Shown here piece after piece: positions 42,654-52,360 of a stretch of DNA of 64,000 nt. The notes under the pieces are model-generated. The model saw nothing but the letters and a program-made list of their open reading frames with translations, did no database searches and was not told the DNA's origin. Both the position numbers and the translations under genes were made by a program. The stretch comes from Gammaproteobacteria bacterium. GTDB taxonomy: Bacteria; Pseudomonadota; Gammaproteobacteria; Pseudomonadales; Pseudohongiellaceae. The stretch covers positions 157,289-221,288 of the forward strand of contig PASF01000005.1 of the NCBI GenBank assembly GCA_002711845.1. Reading direction: 5' to 3'. Each line of letters opens with the position of its first letter. Position 1 is the first letter of the stretch.

Positions 42654-44264
42654 ATGACCGGCAATCACAGACCTGAGACCAGCACCGACGATAACACCGC
42701 CCCCGCACCCTTCCCCCTGTTTCTGCTCGCCAGCCTGCTGTTGTACGCACTGCTGTATCCGCTGCTGTCCTGGACCGTGTTCTCCGAAGACGATTCGCAC
42801 CTGATGCGGGTGGCCATGGACTACGCCGGGTGGCAGCACTTTTTTGTGCCGGAGATCTACCGCGAATTGTCCGCCGCCAACTACACGCCGATACCCCTGG
42901 TGGTCTACAAAACCCTGGTCAGCTGGTTTGGCATGAGCACCGATGCATTTCTGGTATTCATGATTGTCGCCATGAGCCTGGTGTCGGCACTGGCCGCAAC
43001 CCTGACCGGGCAGATCACCCGCAGCCGCATGGCGGCCTGGGCAGTGATACTGCTGATTTTCTCCAGCATGTCCATGCACACCCTGATCACCCGCTTTTAC
43101 ACCATGCACTACCTGATTGGCGGCATTTTTGCCCTGGCAGCGCTGGTGGTGATCTTCCGTCGTAACCCCACTACCTGCTCCCCCTGGCTGCCGGCCGTGC
43201 TGCTGTTGCTGGCCCTGATTTCCAAAGAGGTGTACCTGGTGCTGCCACCCCTGGTCGGCCTGTATGCGCTGTACCATCGCAATGTCAGGTTGGCGATTGG
43301 CGCCGGTGTGGCACTGGCGCTGTACCTGGTATTGCGTACCTGGATGCTGGGCATGTCGGTCGATATCGGTGGCGAGAGCAGCTACTTCGCCGGCTTCTGG
43401 GGCATCAGCGGCGCAGCCTGGGCAAGTTTTATCGGCTGGTATCTGCAGACCCGCATGTTCATCCTGGCAGCCGTGGTGCTTGCCCTGTTTCTGAACACCC
43501 GACGCACGCTGATGCTGCTGCCCCTGGCGCTGGTGTTTGCTGCGCCGGGACTGGCGGTATCGCACGGCATCGTTGAACATACCCTGCACGGCGACCGGAT
43601 CTTTTTTGCGTTTGATTGCGCCCTGGCCATTGTCGCCGTGATTGCCATCGCGCAGTCCGCCTACTTCCAGCGTTTTGCCAAACCACTGCCGATGCTGGGT
43701 CTGCTGGCGCTGTTCCTGATGGTGCATGTGTTCAACAATGCCAGTTACCGTACCCAGACCGAACAGATGGCAGACTTCCGCATCACCCGCTTCCTGCTCG
43801 ACAACCTGGCCGATCTGGAAGGCGCCACCCTGTTCGTGCCGATGAACTTTATTCAGGGTGACCTGATGCGGGTGCATGACGCGCTGGGGCAGCCGCCGAT
43901 CTTTATCACACAGAACTGCATTGCCGCGCTGGGCGCTGCCGAGGGTGAACTGACCATGTTCAATGGCAACGGTGAACTCATTACCCGCGAAGACCTGACG
44001 GCCAATTGCATCCCCGCCAGCATCGATCCTGTGGTCGACATCGCGCCGCGTTACAACAACGGCCTGCTGCAATGGCAGCTGCAGTTCCCCGACGGTTTCA
44101 ACGGCGGCGTCCTGTTCGTCGACCGCGCGTTTGCGGTGCCCATCCCGGCCTTTTCGCAGCAGCTGGTAAAACCGGCGCCCGGCGAACGCTACCAGTTGTT
44201 CGCCAATAATGGCGTCAACTGGTGGTTCTCCGAGGTGGCGCCGATGGAGATCATCACCGACTAG
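42654..44264 (+). CDS. Multi-pass membrane protein, GT-C-like
   Basis: 536 residues from the ATG at 42654; the ribosome site is weak, so the start is uncertain. About eleven membrane helices in the first 400 residues, then a periplasmic C-terminal domain of beta texture (about 400-536). The first periplasmic loop has FSEDDSHLMRVAMDY, an acidic pair in the position used by lipid-dependent GT-C glycosyltransferases. No closer family is recognised. A role in adding sugars to an envelope component is possible but unproven. It ends with a 4-base overlap with the convergent serine hydrolase. Confidence 0.6.
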   Translation: MTGNHRPETSTDDNTAPAPFPLFLLASLLLYALLYPLLSWTVFSEDDSHLMRVAMDYAGWQHFFVPEIYRELSAANYTPIPLVVYKTLVSWFGMSTDAFLVFMIVAMSLVSALAATLTGQITRSRMAAWAVILLIFSSMSMHTLITRFYTMHYLIGGIFALAALVVIFRRNPTTCSPWLPAVLLLLALISKEVYLVLPPLVGLYALYHRNVRLAIGAGVALALYLVLRTWMLGMSVDIGGESSYFAGFWGISGAAWASFIGWYLQTRMFILAAVVLALFLNTRRTLMLLPLALVFAAPGLAVSHGIVEHTLHGDRIFFAFDCALAIVAVIAIAQSAYFQRFAKPLPMLGLLALFLMVHVFNNASYRTQTEQMADFRITRFLLDNLADLEGATLFVPMNFIQGDLMRVHDALGQPPIFITQNCIAALGAAEGELTMFNGNGELITREDLTANCIPASIDPVVDIAPRYNNGLLQWQLQFPDGFNGGVLFVDRAFAVPIPAFSQQLVKPAPGERYQLFANNGVNWWFSEVAPMEIITD

Positions 44265-45772
44265 TCTGCCGGGGTCATCGCCGCCAGCACCGACTCGGCC
44301 AGCGTCCATACCGGGCGCGGGCCGCGGGTGGTGACGCCCATGCGCATGACAATCAGGTCCTGGTCCGGGAACATCAGGATGTTCTGCCCTTCAAAGCCGG
44401 ACAGGTAATACATGTTGGCCGGCAGATTCGGTAACGGGCGACTATCAGGATCGCCTGGCGCACCGGCATTGAGCCACAGCTGCACACCGTACTGGCCACG
44501 CTCGGCAGCAGGCGCAGGTGTCACACTGTAATCGACCCAGCCTTCAGGCAGAATGCGCTCGCCGTTCCACATCCCGTCCTGCAGATACAGCAGCCCGAAT
44601 TTGGCCCAGTCGCGCGGCGTCGCATACATATACGACGAGCCGACAAAGGTGCCACTTGCGTCAGGCTCAATCACCGCCGAGTTCATGCCCAGTTTACTGA
44701 ACAGCCGCTCTTGCGGAAAATTGAAATAATCCTGATAGTTGGTGAACAGCTGACGCTGGATGCGGGAAATGATGTTGGTGGTGCCGCTGTTGTAATAAAA
44801 TGTGCTACCCGGCGCATGTGCCAGCGGTTTGTCGATGGTAAACGCCGCCGTGTCACCCGTGGTGTACAGCATCAGGATAACATCCGACATGGAGCCGGCT
44901 GTGTAGACTTCCGAATACTGCATGCCACTGGTCATGTGCAGCAGGTGCTCAAGCGTAATGCGGCGACGCTCATCGCCATCGGTGCGCCACTCTGGCACAT
45001 TAGCGGGCGCATCCACGTGCTGCAAGCCATCAGCGGCCAACATGCCCGTGAGCGCAGCAGTCACGGTTTTGGTCATTGACCAGCCCAGTTGCGGCATGTC
45101 AGCGGTGAAAGGGTCAGCGTACTGTTCGGCAATGATCCTGCCCTCGTGAATCACCAGCACCGCACGGGTATCAATGTTCTGATTGGGCTCGATGTCTGCA
45201 AACGCCTGGTCGACCGCCGTGTTGACCGCCGCCATGTCGAAACCGGGCACATCGTCCGGCAGGCTCACCTGGTTACCGATGGGCCACGGCTGGTCATCCA
45301 CATCCGGCCTGGCGGGATACAGCGCCGGATCGAACTGCGCACGCAGACTGATGGGAGACACATCCTTCAGCAGGGTGCAGCCAAGCTGGTCACGGTACAG
45401 GGCACGGACCGTCATGGTGTCACCGTTGACGGCCATGGCACCGGTGACAATATCGTCTTCAAAGGTAAAATCCGCCGCGCTCAGCGCGTCGCTGTTCAGT
45501 TCGCGGGACATCACATGTGCCACGGTACGGCCACCCACCAGAACGGATGAGCACAGGCGCTTGACGGCGCTGCCCAGGGCAATCTCGGCCGCCAGCGCGG
45601 CCTGCGCCAGCGCCTCCGCATCCGGTGCCGCCTCCTGGTCAGCCACCTGTTCTGCCATGGCCTGCATGGCCGACGGCGATGTCGGCACAGGCGCTTCGGG
45701 TTCGGAACAGGCGGCAATGACACCGGCCAGGCCGGCCGTCAGTGACAGCGTTAACAAGCGGGAATAATTCAA
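44261..45772 (-). CDS. Serine hydrolase, beta-lactamase/class C family lipoprotein
   Basis: 503 residues beginning at TTG 45772, which overlaps the upstream stop (TTGA) and has AGGAG eight bases ahead. A lipobox-like VIAAC lies at about residue 22. The first 170 residues are low in recognisable sequence; the serine-hydrolase domain (about 190-500) has S-x-x-K as SMTK, Y-x-N as YYNSGT, and a late HTG-like region replaced by GFEGQ. It resembles 6-aminohexanoate-dimer hydrolase-type esterases. The role is unknown. Translationally coupled to the SGNH hydrolase gene before it. Confidence 0.85.
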   Translation of the reverse strand: MNYSRLLTLSLTAGLAGVIAACSEPEAPVPTSPSAMQAMAEQVADQEAAPDAEALAQAALAAEIALGSAVKRLCSSVLVGGRTVAHVMSRELNSDALSAADFTFEDDIVTGAMAVNGDTMTVRALYRDQLGCTLLKDVSPISLRAQFDPALYPARPDVDDQPWPIGNQVSLPDDVPGFDMAAVNTAVDQAFADIEPNQNIDTRAVLVIHEGRIIAEQYADPFTADMPQLGWSMTKTVTAALTGMLAADGLQHVDAPANVPEWRTDGDERRRITLEHLLHMTSGMQYSEVYTAGSMSDVILMLYTTGDTAAFTIDKPLAHAPGSTFYYNSGTTNIISRIQRQLFTNYQDYFNFPQERLFSKLGMNSAVIEPDASGTFVGSSYMYATPRDWAKFGLLYLQDGMWNGERILPEGWVDYSVTPAPAAERGQYGVQLWLNAGAPGDPDSRPLPNLPANMYYLSGFEGQNILMFPDQDLIVMRMGVTTRGPRPVWTLAESVLAAMTPAD

Positions 45773-47076
45773 AACAGTGACTCCTGCGCAAAAATGGATA
45801 AATCGATGCTGTTGGCCATCGCCGCATAACCAGCATCATTGGGGTGAAGGTTGTCCGAGGTGTAGGCCGCTGGCAAGCGGGCCGGATTGTCCGGGTCAGC
45901 AATCGCCGCGTCAAAATCAATGACGGCATCAAAGAACCCGCTGTCACGAATCCAGGCGTTAACCAGCTGGCGCTTGGCCTCACCGGCCTCGCTGAAATAC
46001 CCGGCGCCTTCGAACGGCGTCAGCGTGGCGCCGATCACCTTGATGCCATGCGCCCGTGCCCGCTCCGCGACCTGCCGGTAGCCGGCAATGATCTGCGCGG
46101 CGCTGACCTGCTGATCGGTGGCCATGCTCACCGACATGCCCATGTCGTTGATGCCTTCCAGTAACACGAGATGGCTGACATGACTCAGCGCCAGCACGTC
46201 GCGCTCAAAACGGGCCAGCAGGTTTTCACCGAACATGGGCGAGCGTTCATGCAACACACGGTTGCCGCTGAGGCCGGCGTTGGCAACGGCGTAAGTGGGC
46301 ATACCGGCTTCATTGCGCAGGCGCAGCGCCAGCAGATTGGGCCAGCGGTTGTTGGTATCGACGGTGGAGCCGACGCCGTCCGTGATGGAATCACCCACGG
46401 TGACAATGGTGGACACCGCGTCGCCGCCGCTGACATCGATGGCGGTCAGGTAATGCCAGAACGCGATCGCCTGCGCATCATCCAGGCTGGCGGCCCGGGT
46501 GGCATCGCCGGCCGCACCGACATAGGAGGTCTGCATGGCCGCCCGGTGGGTGGTCGGTAATCCGCTGGGCTCGGGCAGATACAGACTGATACTCAGGCTG
46601 GTGAAAGCATCGACCGGAAACGGCAGCGGATCGCTGAACACGACGGCGCCGCGCGGAATGATGATGTCCGGCTGCCCGCCAAAGCTCAGGCTTTGCAGGG
46701 TGCCTGCCGCGATGGCGCTGCCACGGCCCTGCTCGGCAATGCTGGCGGCGCCAATGTGCAGGGGTTTATTGCCATGGGTGTTGGACAGGCGGATACGCAC
46801 CGTCTCACCGCCGGCCGTGACATGGGCAATCAGGCGCAGGGTCTGGTCGTCAAACTCGTTGTGACCGGCAGCATCGGCCGGCAGCATGCCGGGCGGCAAA
46901 GTACTGGGACTCATGGCCCAGGCCGTGACCCAGTGTGGCGCCTGTTGCTGGCTGGCATCCTGGGCGCTGGCGGCAGTCAGGCCTGCCCCGGCGACCATGA
47001 TCAGGGTCAGCAGCCAGGCGGACAGGCGGCATGGGTGACGGGACGCTTTACGTGACAGTGCAGGTGACAGCTTCAT
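45769..47076 (-). CDS. Exported SGNH/GDSL-family hydrolase, large form
   Basis: 435 residues with a signal peptide ending near SerAlaGln (about residue 39). After an N-terminal beta-rich domain (about 45-205) comes the SGNH domain: TVGDSITDGVGS (block I Ser), NAGLSGNRV (Gly), LEGINDMG (Asn) and SDNLHPNDAGY (Asp, His). This two-domain form is common among esterases acting on acylated sugars. GGAG precedes the ATG by ten bases. It shares four bases with the downstream serine hydrolase, so both are made from one transcript. Confidence 0.92.
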   Translation of the reverse strand: MKLSPALSRKASRHPCRLSAWLLTLIMVAGAGLTAASAQDASQQQAPHWVTAWAMSPSTLPPGMLPADAAGHNEFDDQTLRLIAHVTAGGETVRIRLSNTHGNKPLHIGAASIAEQGRGSAIAAGTLQSLSFGGQPDIIIPRGAVVFSDPLPFPVDAFTSLSISLYLPEPSGLPTTHRAAMQTSYVGAAGDATRAASLDDAQAIAFWHYLTAIDVSGGDAVSTIVTVGDSITDGVGSTVDTNNRWPNLLALRLRNEAGMPTYAVANAGLSGNRVLHERSPMFGENLLARFERDVLALSHVSHLVLLEGINDMGMSVSMATDQQVSAAQIIAGYRQVAERARAHGIKVIGATLTPFEGAGYFSEAGEAKRQLVNAWIRDSGFFDAVIDFDAAIADPDNPARLPAAYTSDNLHPNDAGYAAMANSIDLSIFAQESLF

Positions 47077-47285
47077 GTTGTGTGGCTCCAGCTTGTTTTT
47101 GTTGTTCGCACGCGTCGTTCATCATACGCCAACACAGCCCGGCTGTCCCCGGCCGGCCAGTTGGACGCTATCTGACGCAAATCCGCTACCTGCTGTCCGG
47201 AATTGCTTACATTATCTGCGAATGTGCATTAATATCATGCGCTTATTTTGTCCTTATGGTTCATGTTGTCGGGATGTATTAAATA

Positions 47286-49544
47286 ATGCCAAGAAAAATC
47301 GCTGCTGTATCGGGCTCCTGCCTGTTGTTGTGCGCGTCTGCTTTCAGTGTGACTGCCTGGGCCCAGCCCCCACAAGCCTCTGACGACACGGACCCGTCAT
47401 CCCTGCCCACCAATGCCCCGCGGCAGTTTCGCGCGGTGCGGGTCGACCAGCCACCGGTCATTGATGGCATCATTGATGATGCGGTGTGGCAACAGGCCAA
47501 CGTCATTACCGATTTCCACCAGACCCGGCCAGGCAACGGCACGCCGACCTCCGAGCGCACCGAGGTCTACGTGGTTTACGACGAAGACGCGCTGTATGTT
47601 GCTGCGCGCATGTACGACAGCAACCCCGAACTGATCGCCGCCCCGGTGATTCGTCATGGCCAGGGCATGCCCTCCGATGACCGGCTGGTGGTGATCCTCG
47701 ATCCGTTCAATACCGGCCGCGCCGGTTACCGGTTCGAAACCAACCTTAATGCGGCTCGCCATGACTCGCTGTACACCAGTGTCACCAGTTTCTCGCTGGA
47801 CTGGAACACCATCTGGGATGTGGCCACCAGTGTCGATGGCGAGAGCTGGATTGCCGAGATTGAGATACCCTTCAAGTCCATCCCCTTTGACCCGGCCATT
47901 GAAACCTGGGGCTTCAATTTCGGGCGGGCCATCCGCCGGCGCGGCGAAGAGATGGCCTGGGTGTCACAGAACCGCACCTACAACCCCAGCGTCTCCGGGC
48001 AGATGGTCGGCATCAGTGGCATCAGCAAAGGCGTGGGCCTGGACCTGGTGCCGTCACTGTCGGTGAACCGCCGCCGGGAATACGACCCGGCGACCAACGA
48101 GACGTCCACCGAACCGTCCCTGGATGCCTTCTATCGCATCACCCCGTCGCTGAATGCCGCGCTGACCATCAACACCGACTTTTCCGCCACCGAGGTGGAC
48201 AATCGCCAGGTCAACCTGACCCGCTTCAACCTGTTTTTCCCGGAAAAACGCGATTTCTTCCTGAATGACTCCGACCTGTTCCAGTTCGGCAACATCGGCG
48301 GCATGGCCAGTGGCAACGACGCCACCTCACTGGGCAGTCGCGAAAACGCCCGGCCGTTTTTCTCCCGCCGCCTGGGCCTGAGTGAAACCGGCGCGCCAGT
48401 AGACATTAACTATGGCGGCCGTATCAGTGGCCGGGTGGGCCGCTGGAATATCGGCACACTGGCCATCCGCCAGGATGAGTTCGGCGCGGTGGATGCGTCC
48501 GATCTGTTTGTCACCCGCATCTCGGCCAACGTGCTGGAAGACTCGGGCATCGGGTTTATCTACACCAACGGCGACCCCGCCTCCAATGTCGACAACAGCG
48601 TGGTCGGTGTCGATTTCAAATACCTCAACAACCGCCTGGCCAGCGGGCGCACGGTGGAAGCCGATGCCTGGTTCCAGCAGTCCGATACCCCTGGCCTGGA
48701 CGGCGATGATGCCTCCTTCGGTGTTGGCCTGCGCATGCCCAATGCCACCGGCCTGAGGGGTCGCATGGCCTACAAAGAGGTGCAGCGCAACTTCAACCCG
48801 GCGATGGGGTACATCAACCGCGCCGACGTACGCGATCTGACGGCAGATGTGGGTTATACCCACTTTTTTGGTGGTGACGTCTGGCAGACCGCGTTTGCCG
48901 GTATCGATGCCCAGCGCATCGAACGACTTGAAGGCGGGCTGCAAAGTCAGGCGCTGGTGTACCGGCTGCTGGAACTGCAGACCAATACCCGCGATGGCAT
49001 CAGCCTGTCGTACACGCGCAATGACGAGAATGTGCTGCGGCCGTTCACCCTCTACCGCGACCAGAACCGCCAGGTGGCGATTCAGCCGGGGCAGTATCAG
49101 TTCTCGGAAAGCGAGATCAGCCTGAACACCGGTGGCCAGCGCCGCGTGTCGGGCCGGTTTAACTACCTGCAGGGTGATTTCTATAACGGCGAGCGCACCA
49201 ACATCAGCGGCTCGGTGACCTGGAACCAGTCGCGCTTTTTTGTGCTGTCGGCCAACTACGACTGGAATGATATCAGCCTGCCGCAGGGCGATTTTATTGC
49301 GCGCCTGACTTCGGTGTCGACGCAGGTGGCCTTCTCCTCAACGCTGTACTGGATCAGCCTGCTGCAGTACGACAACCTGTCCGAAGAGCTGGGCATCAAC
49401 ACCCGCCTGCAATGGATTCCGCGCGCCGGTCAGGAAGGCTTTATTGTGCTGAACTACAACATGCAGGACCTGGACAAGGACAACACCTTTGAGTCGGCGT
49501 TCTCGGATCTGACGGTTAAGTTTCGCTACACGTTCCGGTTCTGA
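47286..49544 (+). CDS. DUF5916 outer-membrane barrel with CBM9-like domain
   Basis: 752 residues. A signal peptide ends near AlaTrpAla (about residue 25). Residues about 40-230 form the CBM9-like domain (PPVIDGIIDDAVWQQA, YVVYDEDALYVAARMYD, EIEIPFKSI); the rest is DUF5916, with FPEKRDFFLNDSDLFQFGN, the most conserved stretch, and alternating strands to the terminal FRYTFRF, which suits an outer-membrane barrel. Many marine gammaproteobacteria carry several of these; a nutrient-uptake role is suspected. The upstream 209-base gap (47077-47285) has no gene and a weak ribosome site. Confidence 0.9.
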   Translation: MPRKIAAVSGSCLLLCASAFSVTAWAQPPQASDDTDPSSLPTNAPRQFRAVRVDQPPVIDGIIDDAVWQQANVITDFHQTRPGNGTPTSERTEVYVVYDEDALYVAARMYDSNPELIAAPVIRHGQGMPSDDRLVVILDPFNTGRAGYRFETNLNAARHDSLYTSVTSFSLDWNTIWDVATSVDGESWIAEIEIPFKSIPFDPAIETWGFNFGRAIRRRGEEMAWVSQNRTYNPSVSGQMVGISGISKGVGLDLVPSLSVNRRREYDPATNETSTEPSLDAFYRITPSLNAALTINTDFSATEVDNRQVNLTRFNLFFPEKRDFFLNDSDLFQFGNIGGMASGNDATSLGSRENARPFFSRRLGLSETGAPVDINYGGRISGRVGRWNIGTLAIRQDEFGAVDASDLFVTRISANVLEDSGIGFIYTNGDPASNVDNSVVGVDFKYLNNRLASGRTVEADAWFQQSDTPGLDGDDASFGVGLRMPNATGLRGRMAYKEVQRNFNPAMGYINRADVRDLTADVGYTHFFGGDVWQTAFAGIDAQRIERLEGGLQSQALVYRLLELQTNTRDGISLSYTRNDENVLRPFTLYRDQNRQVAIQPGQYQFSESEISLNTGGQRRVSGRFNYLQGDFYNGERTNISGSVTWNQSRFFVLSANYDWNDISLPQGDFIARLTSVSTQVAFSSTLYWISLLQYDNLSEELGINTRLQWIPRAGQEGFIVLNYNMQDLDKDNTFESAFSDLTVKFRYTFRF

Positions 49545-50312
49545 TTACGGGGCCAGACGATTGTTGTCGAGGTTGTGCCTGTCATAGGCCAGCACGATGC
49601 GCGTGTCCGGTTCAACCAGCGCGGCATCCTTACCGTCATAACGCAGACGGGTGAGGATGTCGCTGATCACATTGAGGCGCGCCTGGCGCTTGTCATCAGC
49701 CTGCACAATGGTCCATGGCGCAACCGCGGTGTGCGTCCGCGCCAGCATCTCATCGCGGGCCATGGAATAGTCTTCCCAAAAATCCAGCGCCTGGGCATCA
49801 ATGGGGCTGATCTTCCACTGCTTCAGTGGGTTGGCTGCACGCGCCTGCAAGCGGCGTTCCTGTTCCGCGCGGGAAATATCAAGGTAGTACTTCATCATCT
49901 TGACGCCCGAGCGCACCAGCATATCCTCGAACTCAACCACCGAACCCATGAACTCTTCGTACTGATCCAGCGAACAGAACCCCATCACCCGCTCCACGCC
50001 GGCGCGGTTGTACCAGCTGCGATTAAACAGCACCAGCTCGCTGGCCACCGGCAGGCAGGGCACGTAACGCTGGAAGTACCACGCTGACTGATCACGGTCT
50101 GAGGGTTTGCCCAGCGCCACGACCCGGGTTTCGCGCGGGCTCAGATGCTCAACAATGCGTTTGATCACGCCATCCTTGCCGGCCGCATCACGGCCTTCAA
50201 AAAGGATCAGGATCTTGTCATTGCCCGCGATAAAATGCCGCTGCAATTTGACCAGCTCGATCTGCAGATTGAGTAACCGGTTCTTGTAGACAGACCTGGA
50301 AATGGGTGACAT
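49545..50312 (-). CDS. ppk2: Polyphosphate kinase 2
   Basis: 255 residues. Walker A is GRDAAGKDG (about 40-48), the lid region has DRDQSAWYFQRYV, and the Walker B region FNRSWYNRAGVERVMGFC is the PPK2 signature; the KQWKISPIDAQALDFWEDY segment is also conserved. It moves phosphate between polyphosphate and nucleoside mono- or diphosphates; the subclass cannot be fixed by eye. The stop is adjacent to the DUF5916 stop, with no terminator between. Confidence 0.95.
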   Translation of the reverse strand: MSPISRSVYKNRLLNLQIELVKLQRHFIAGNDKILILFEGRDAAGKDGVIKRIVEHLSPRETRVVALGKPSDRDQSAWYFQRYVPCLPVASELVLFNRSWYNRAGVERVMGFCSLDQYEEFMGSVVEFEDMLVRSGVKMMKYYLDISRAEQERRLQARAANPLKQWKISPIDAQALDFWEDYSMARDEMLARTHTAVAPWTIVQADDKRQARLNVISDILTRLRYDGKDAALVEPDTRIVLAYDRHNLDNNRLAP

Positions 50313-50406
50313 GGCAGACCCCGGATTCGTTTTAACGACGTGTCATGGTATCTTGCCCATGCGCCCGTACAATTGCAATGCAGCCATCGGCAGCCGGGAA
50401 CACGCC

Positions 50407-51087
50407 ATGCATGACGATGACAACCACATAATCCAATCGTGGCACACAAACGCCAAACCCTGGGTCAACGCTGTGCGTGAACAGCAGATCGAGTCACGAC
50501 GGGCCGTGACTGACCGGGCCATCGTTGATGCCATCAAGGCCCATGCACCGGCGACCGTGCTCGATGTCGGGTGCGGCGAAGGCTGGCTGGCGCGGGCATT
50601 GACCGAATACGGCATGCAGGTCACCGGTGTCGATGTGGTGCCTGAACTGATCGCCGCCGCTCGCCAGGCGGGCGGCGGTGACTTTCACGAGCTGGCCTAT
50701 GACGCACTGGCCGCACATCCGTTCCCGTACCGGTTTGATGCCATGGTCTGCAACTTTTCATTGCTTGGGGGGCAGTCCACCGAAAGCGTATTCCGCGCCG
50801 CCACGCAGCTGCTCACACCCGGCGGCCTGATGTTTGTACAGACCCTGCACCCGGAAACCGCCGGCGGTGACCAGCCCTATGTTGACGGCTGGCGTCCGGG
50901 CTCATGGCAGGGGTTCCAGCCGGCACTACGTGAGCAGTTCCGTGACCCGGCACCGTGGTACTTCCGCACCCTGGCAAGCTGGCAGGACCTGTTTGTTGAT
51001 GGCCGGTTGACCCTGATTGAGACCCAGACACCGGTTCGTTCAGCTGGCAGTCAGCCAGTATCCGTTATCTTCGTGGCTAAATGTTAA
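50407..51087 (+). CDS. SAM-dependent methyltransferase, class I
   Basis: 226 residues from the ATG at 50407 (GGGAA upstream). The SAM-binding motif I is VLDVGCGEGWLARALTEYG (about 59-77), the acidic loop VTGVDVVPELI and the post-motif MVCNFSLLGGQ follow. The later part holds YVDGWRPGSWQGF, likely a substrate loop. The type is that of UbiE/Methyltransf_11 small-molecule methyltransferases; the substrate is unknown. A longer frame from 50302 overlaps the promoter of the divergent ppk2 and is not favoured. Confidence 0.85.
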   Translation: MHDDDNHIIQSWHTNAKPWVNAVREQQIESRRAVTDRAIVDAIKAHAPATVLDVGCGEGWLARALTEYGMQVTGVDVVPELIAAARQAGGGDFHELAYDALAAHPFPYRFDAMVCNFSLLGGQSTESVFRAATQLLTPGGLMFVQTLHPETAGGDQPYVDGWRPGSWQGFQPALREQFRDPAPWYFRTLASWQDLFVDGRLTLIETQTPVRSAGSQPVSVIFVAKC

Positions 51088-51113
51088 CGTCATTTAGACC
51101 ATGAGGAACGCCT

Positions 51114-51833
51114 GTGAAAAGTGTCTCCCGTACCAGCGCGATTGTGCTGGGTTTATCACTGGTCCTGGGCTTAAGCAGCTTAGGCTATCTGCTGGGCAGC
51201 TTTGCCGTCGCTGTCAAAGAGTATGAACGCACGGTCACCGTCAAAGGCCTGGCCGAGCAGGAGCATACTGCCGACATCGTGATCTGGCCCATCCAGTACA
51301 CCGCCGCCGACAATGACCTTGGCGCGCTGTATGCCACGCTCGACGAAAACAATGCCAGTATACGGACGTTCCTGCAAAGCAACGGCCTGCCCGAGGACGC
51401 AATCAGCCTGGCACCGCCTGCGATCACCGACCGGCTGGCACAATCCTACGGCGACGGCTCACGCGCCGAGTTCCGGTATACCGCCACGCAGGCGCTGACG
51501 GTGTATTCGTCGGAGATTGCGCTGGTGCGCGGACTGATGAGTTCATTGTCTGACCTGGGCCGCGAAGGCATCGTGTTTTCCGGTGCTGAGTATCACCTGC
51601 AACCGGAATACCTGTTCACGCGCCTGAATGACATCAAGCCGGCGATGATTGAAGAAGCGACCCGGGAAGCGCGTGCGGCGGCCATCAAGTTTGCCGATGA
51701 TTCCAACAGCGAGCTGGGCAAGATAAAAAATGCATCGCAGGGCCAGTTCAGCATCAGCAACCGCGATCGCAACAACCCGCATATCAAGAATGTGCGCGTG
51801 GTGGTGTCGGTGGAATATTATCTTTCTGATTAA
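51114..51833 (+). CDS. SIMPL-domain (DUF541) exported protein
   Basis: 239 residues from the GTG at 51114, with GAGGAA eight bases before it. An N-terminal helix (about 10-33) serves as uncleaved anchor or signal peptide. The SIMPL domain follows with TVTVKGLAEQEHTADIVIWPI and the conserved C-terminal VRVVVSVEYYL. Such proteins bind oxidised or signalling molecules in a few cases, but most have no role assigned. It comes 26 bases after the methyltransferase and may be co-transcribed. Confidence 0.88.
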   Translation: MKSVSRTSAIVLGLSLVLGLSSLGYLLGSFAVAVKEYERTVTVKGLAEQEHTADIVIWPIQYTAADNDLGALYATLDENNASIRTFLQSNGLPEDAISLAPPAITDRLAQSYGDGSRAEFRYTATQALTVYSSEIALVRGLMSSLSDLGREGIVFSGAEYHLQPEYLFTRLNDIKPAMIEEATREARAAAIKFADDSNSELGKIKNASQGQFSISNRDRNNPHIKNVRVVVSVEYYLSD

Positions 51834-51840
51834 AAGAGTA

Positions 51841-52323
51841 TCAGCGCCGCCGCTCGTGCGCCAGCAACCACTGCTTGCGTTCGAGACCACCGCCGTAACC
51901 GGTCAGAGCCCCACTGGCCCCCAGCACCCGATGGCAGGGCACGATGATGCCAATCGGGTTGCGGCCATTGGCCATGCCTACCGCGCGTGACGCTGAGGGT
52001 TTGCCAATGCGGGCGGCCAGCGCGCCATAACTTTCAGTTACACCATACGGTATCTCACACAGGGCCTGCCAGACGCGTTGCTGAAACTGCGTGCCGATGC
52101 CGGCCAGTGGCACATCAAAGTGTTGCAACTCGCCGGCAAAATACGCCGCCAGCTGGTCGCGCACTGAGACAAAGACGTTGTCATCATGCACGCAGTTCAA
52201 TGGCAACGCCGGCCGATGTTTCTGCGCTGTCATATACAGACCGGTCAGGGCATCGCCGTTGCCGGTCAGGGTTAACACACCCAAAGGCGAATCAACTTCG
52301 CTGTAGTAGCTGTTGTTTATCAT
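51841..52323 (-). CDS. ogt: Methylated-DNA-[protein]-cysteine methyltransferase
   Basis: 160 residues. The active site is IVPCHRV with Cys130, preceded by the helix-turn-helix with SYGALAARIGKPSASRAVGMANGRNPI. The N-terminal half is short and divergent, as in Ogt rather than the longer Ada. It removes alkyl groups from O6-alkylguanine in a single-turnover reaction. It lies 37 bases after the Ada/AlkA fusion gene, so both repair proteins are probably made together. Confidence 0.95.
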   Translation of the reverse strand: MINNSYYSEVDSPLGVLTLTGNGDALTGLYMTAQKHRPALPLNCVHDDNVFVSVRDQLAAYFAGELQHFDVPLAGIGTQFQQRVWQALCEIPYGVTESYGALAARIGKPSASRAVGMANGRNPIGIIVPCHRVLGASGALTGYGGGLERKQWLLAHERRR

Positions 52324-52360
52324 GTCACCTGGCTCCTTTTTTCATAAATACAGACGTGTC

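Noticed and set aside
42633..44309. 558-codon open frame on the minus strand opposite the GT-C-like membrane gene
   Set aside because: Its translation is Gln/His/Gly-rich with no domain, no ribosome site, and it mirrors a well-formed membrane protein; it is an antisense artefact of GC-rich codons.
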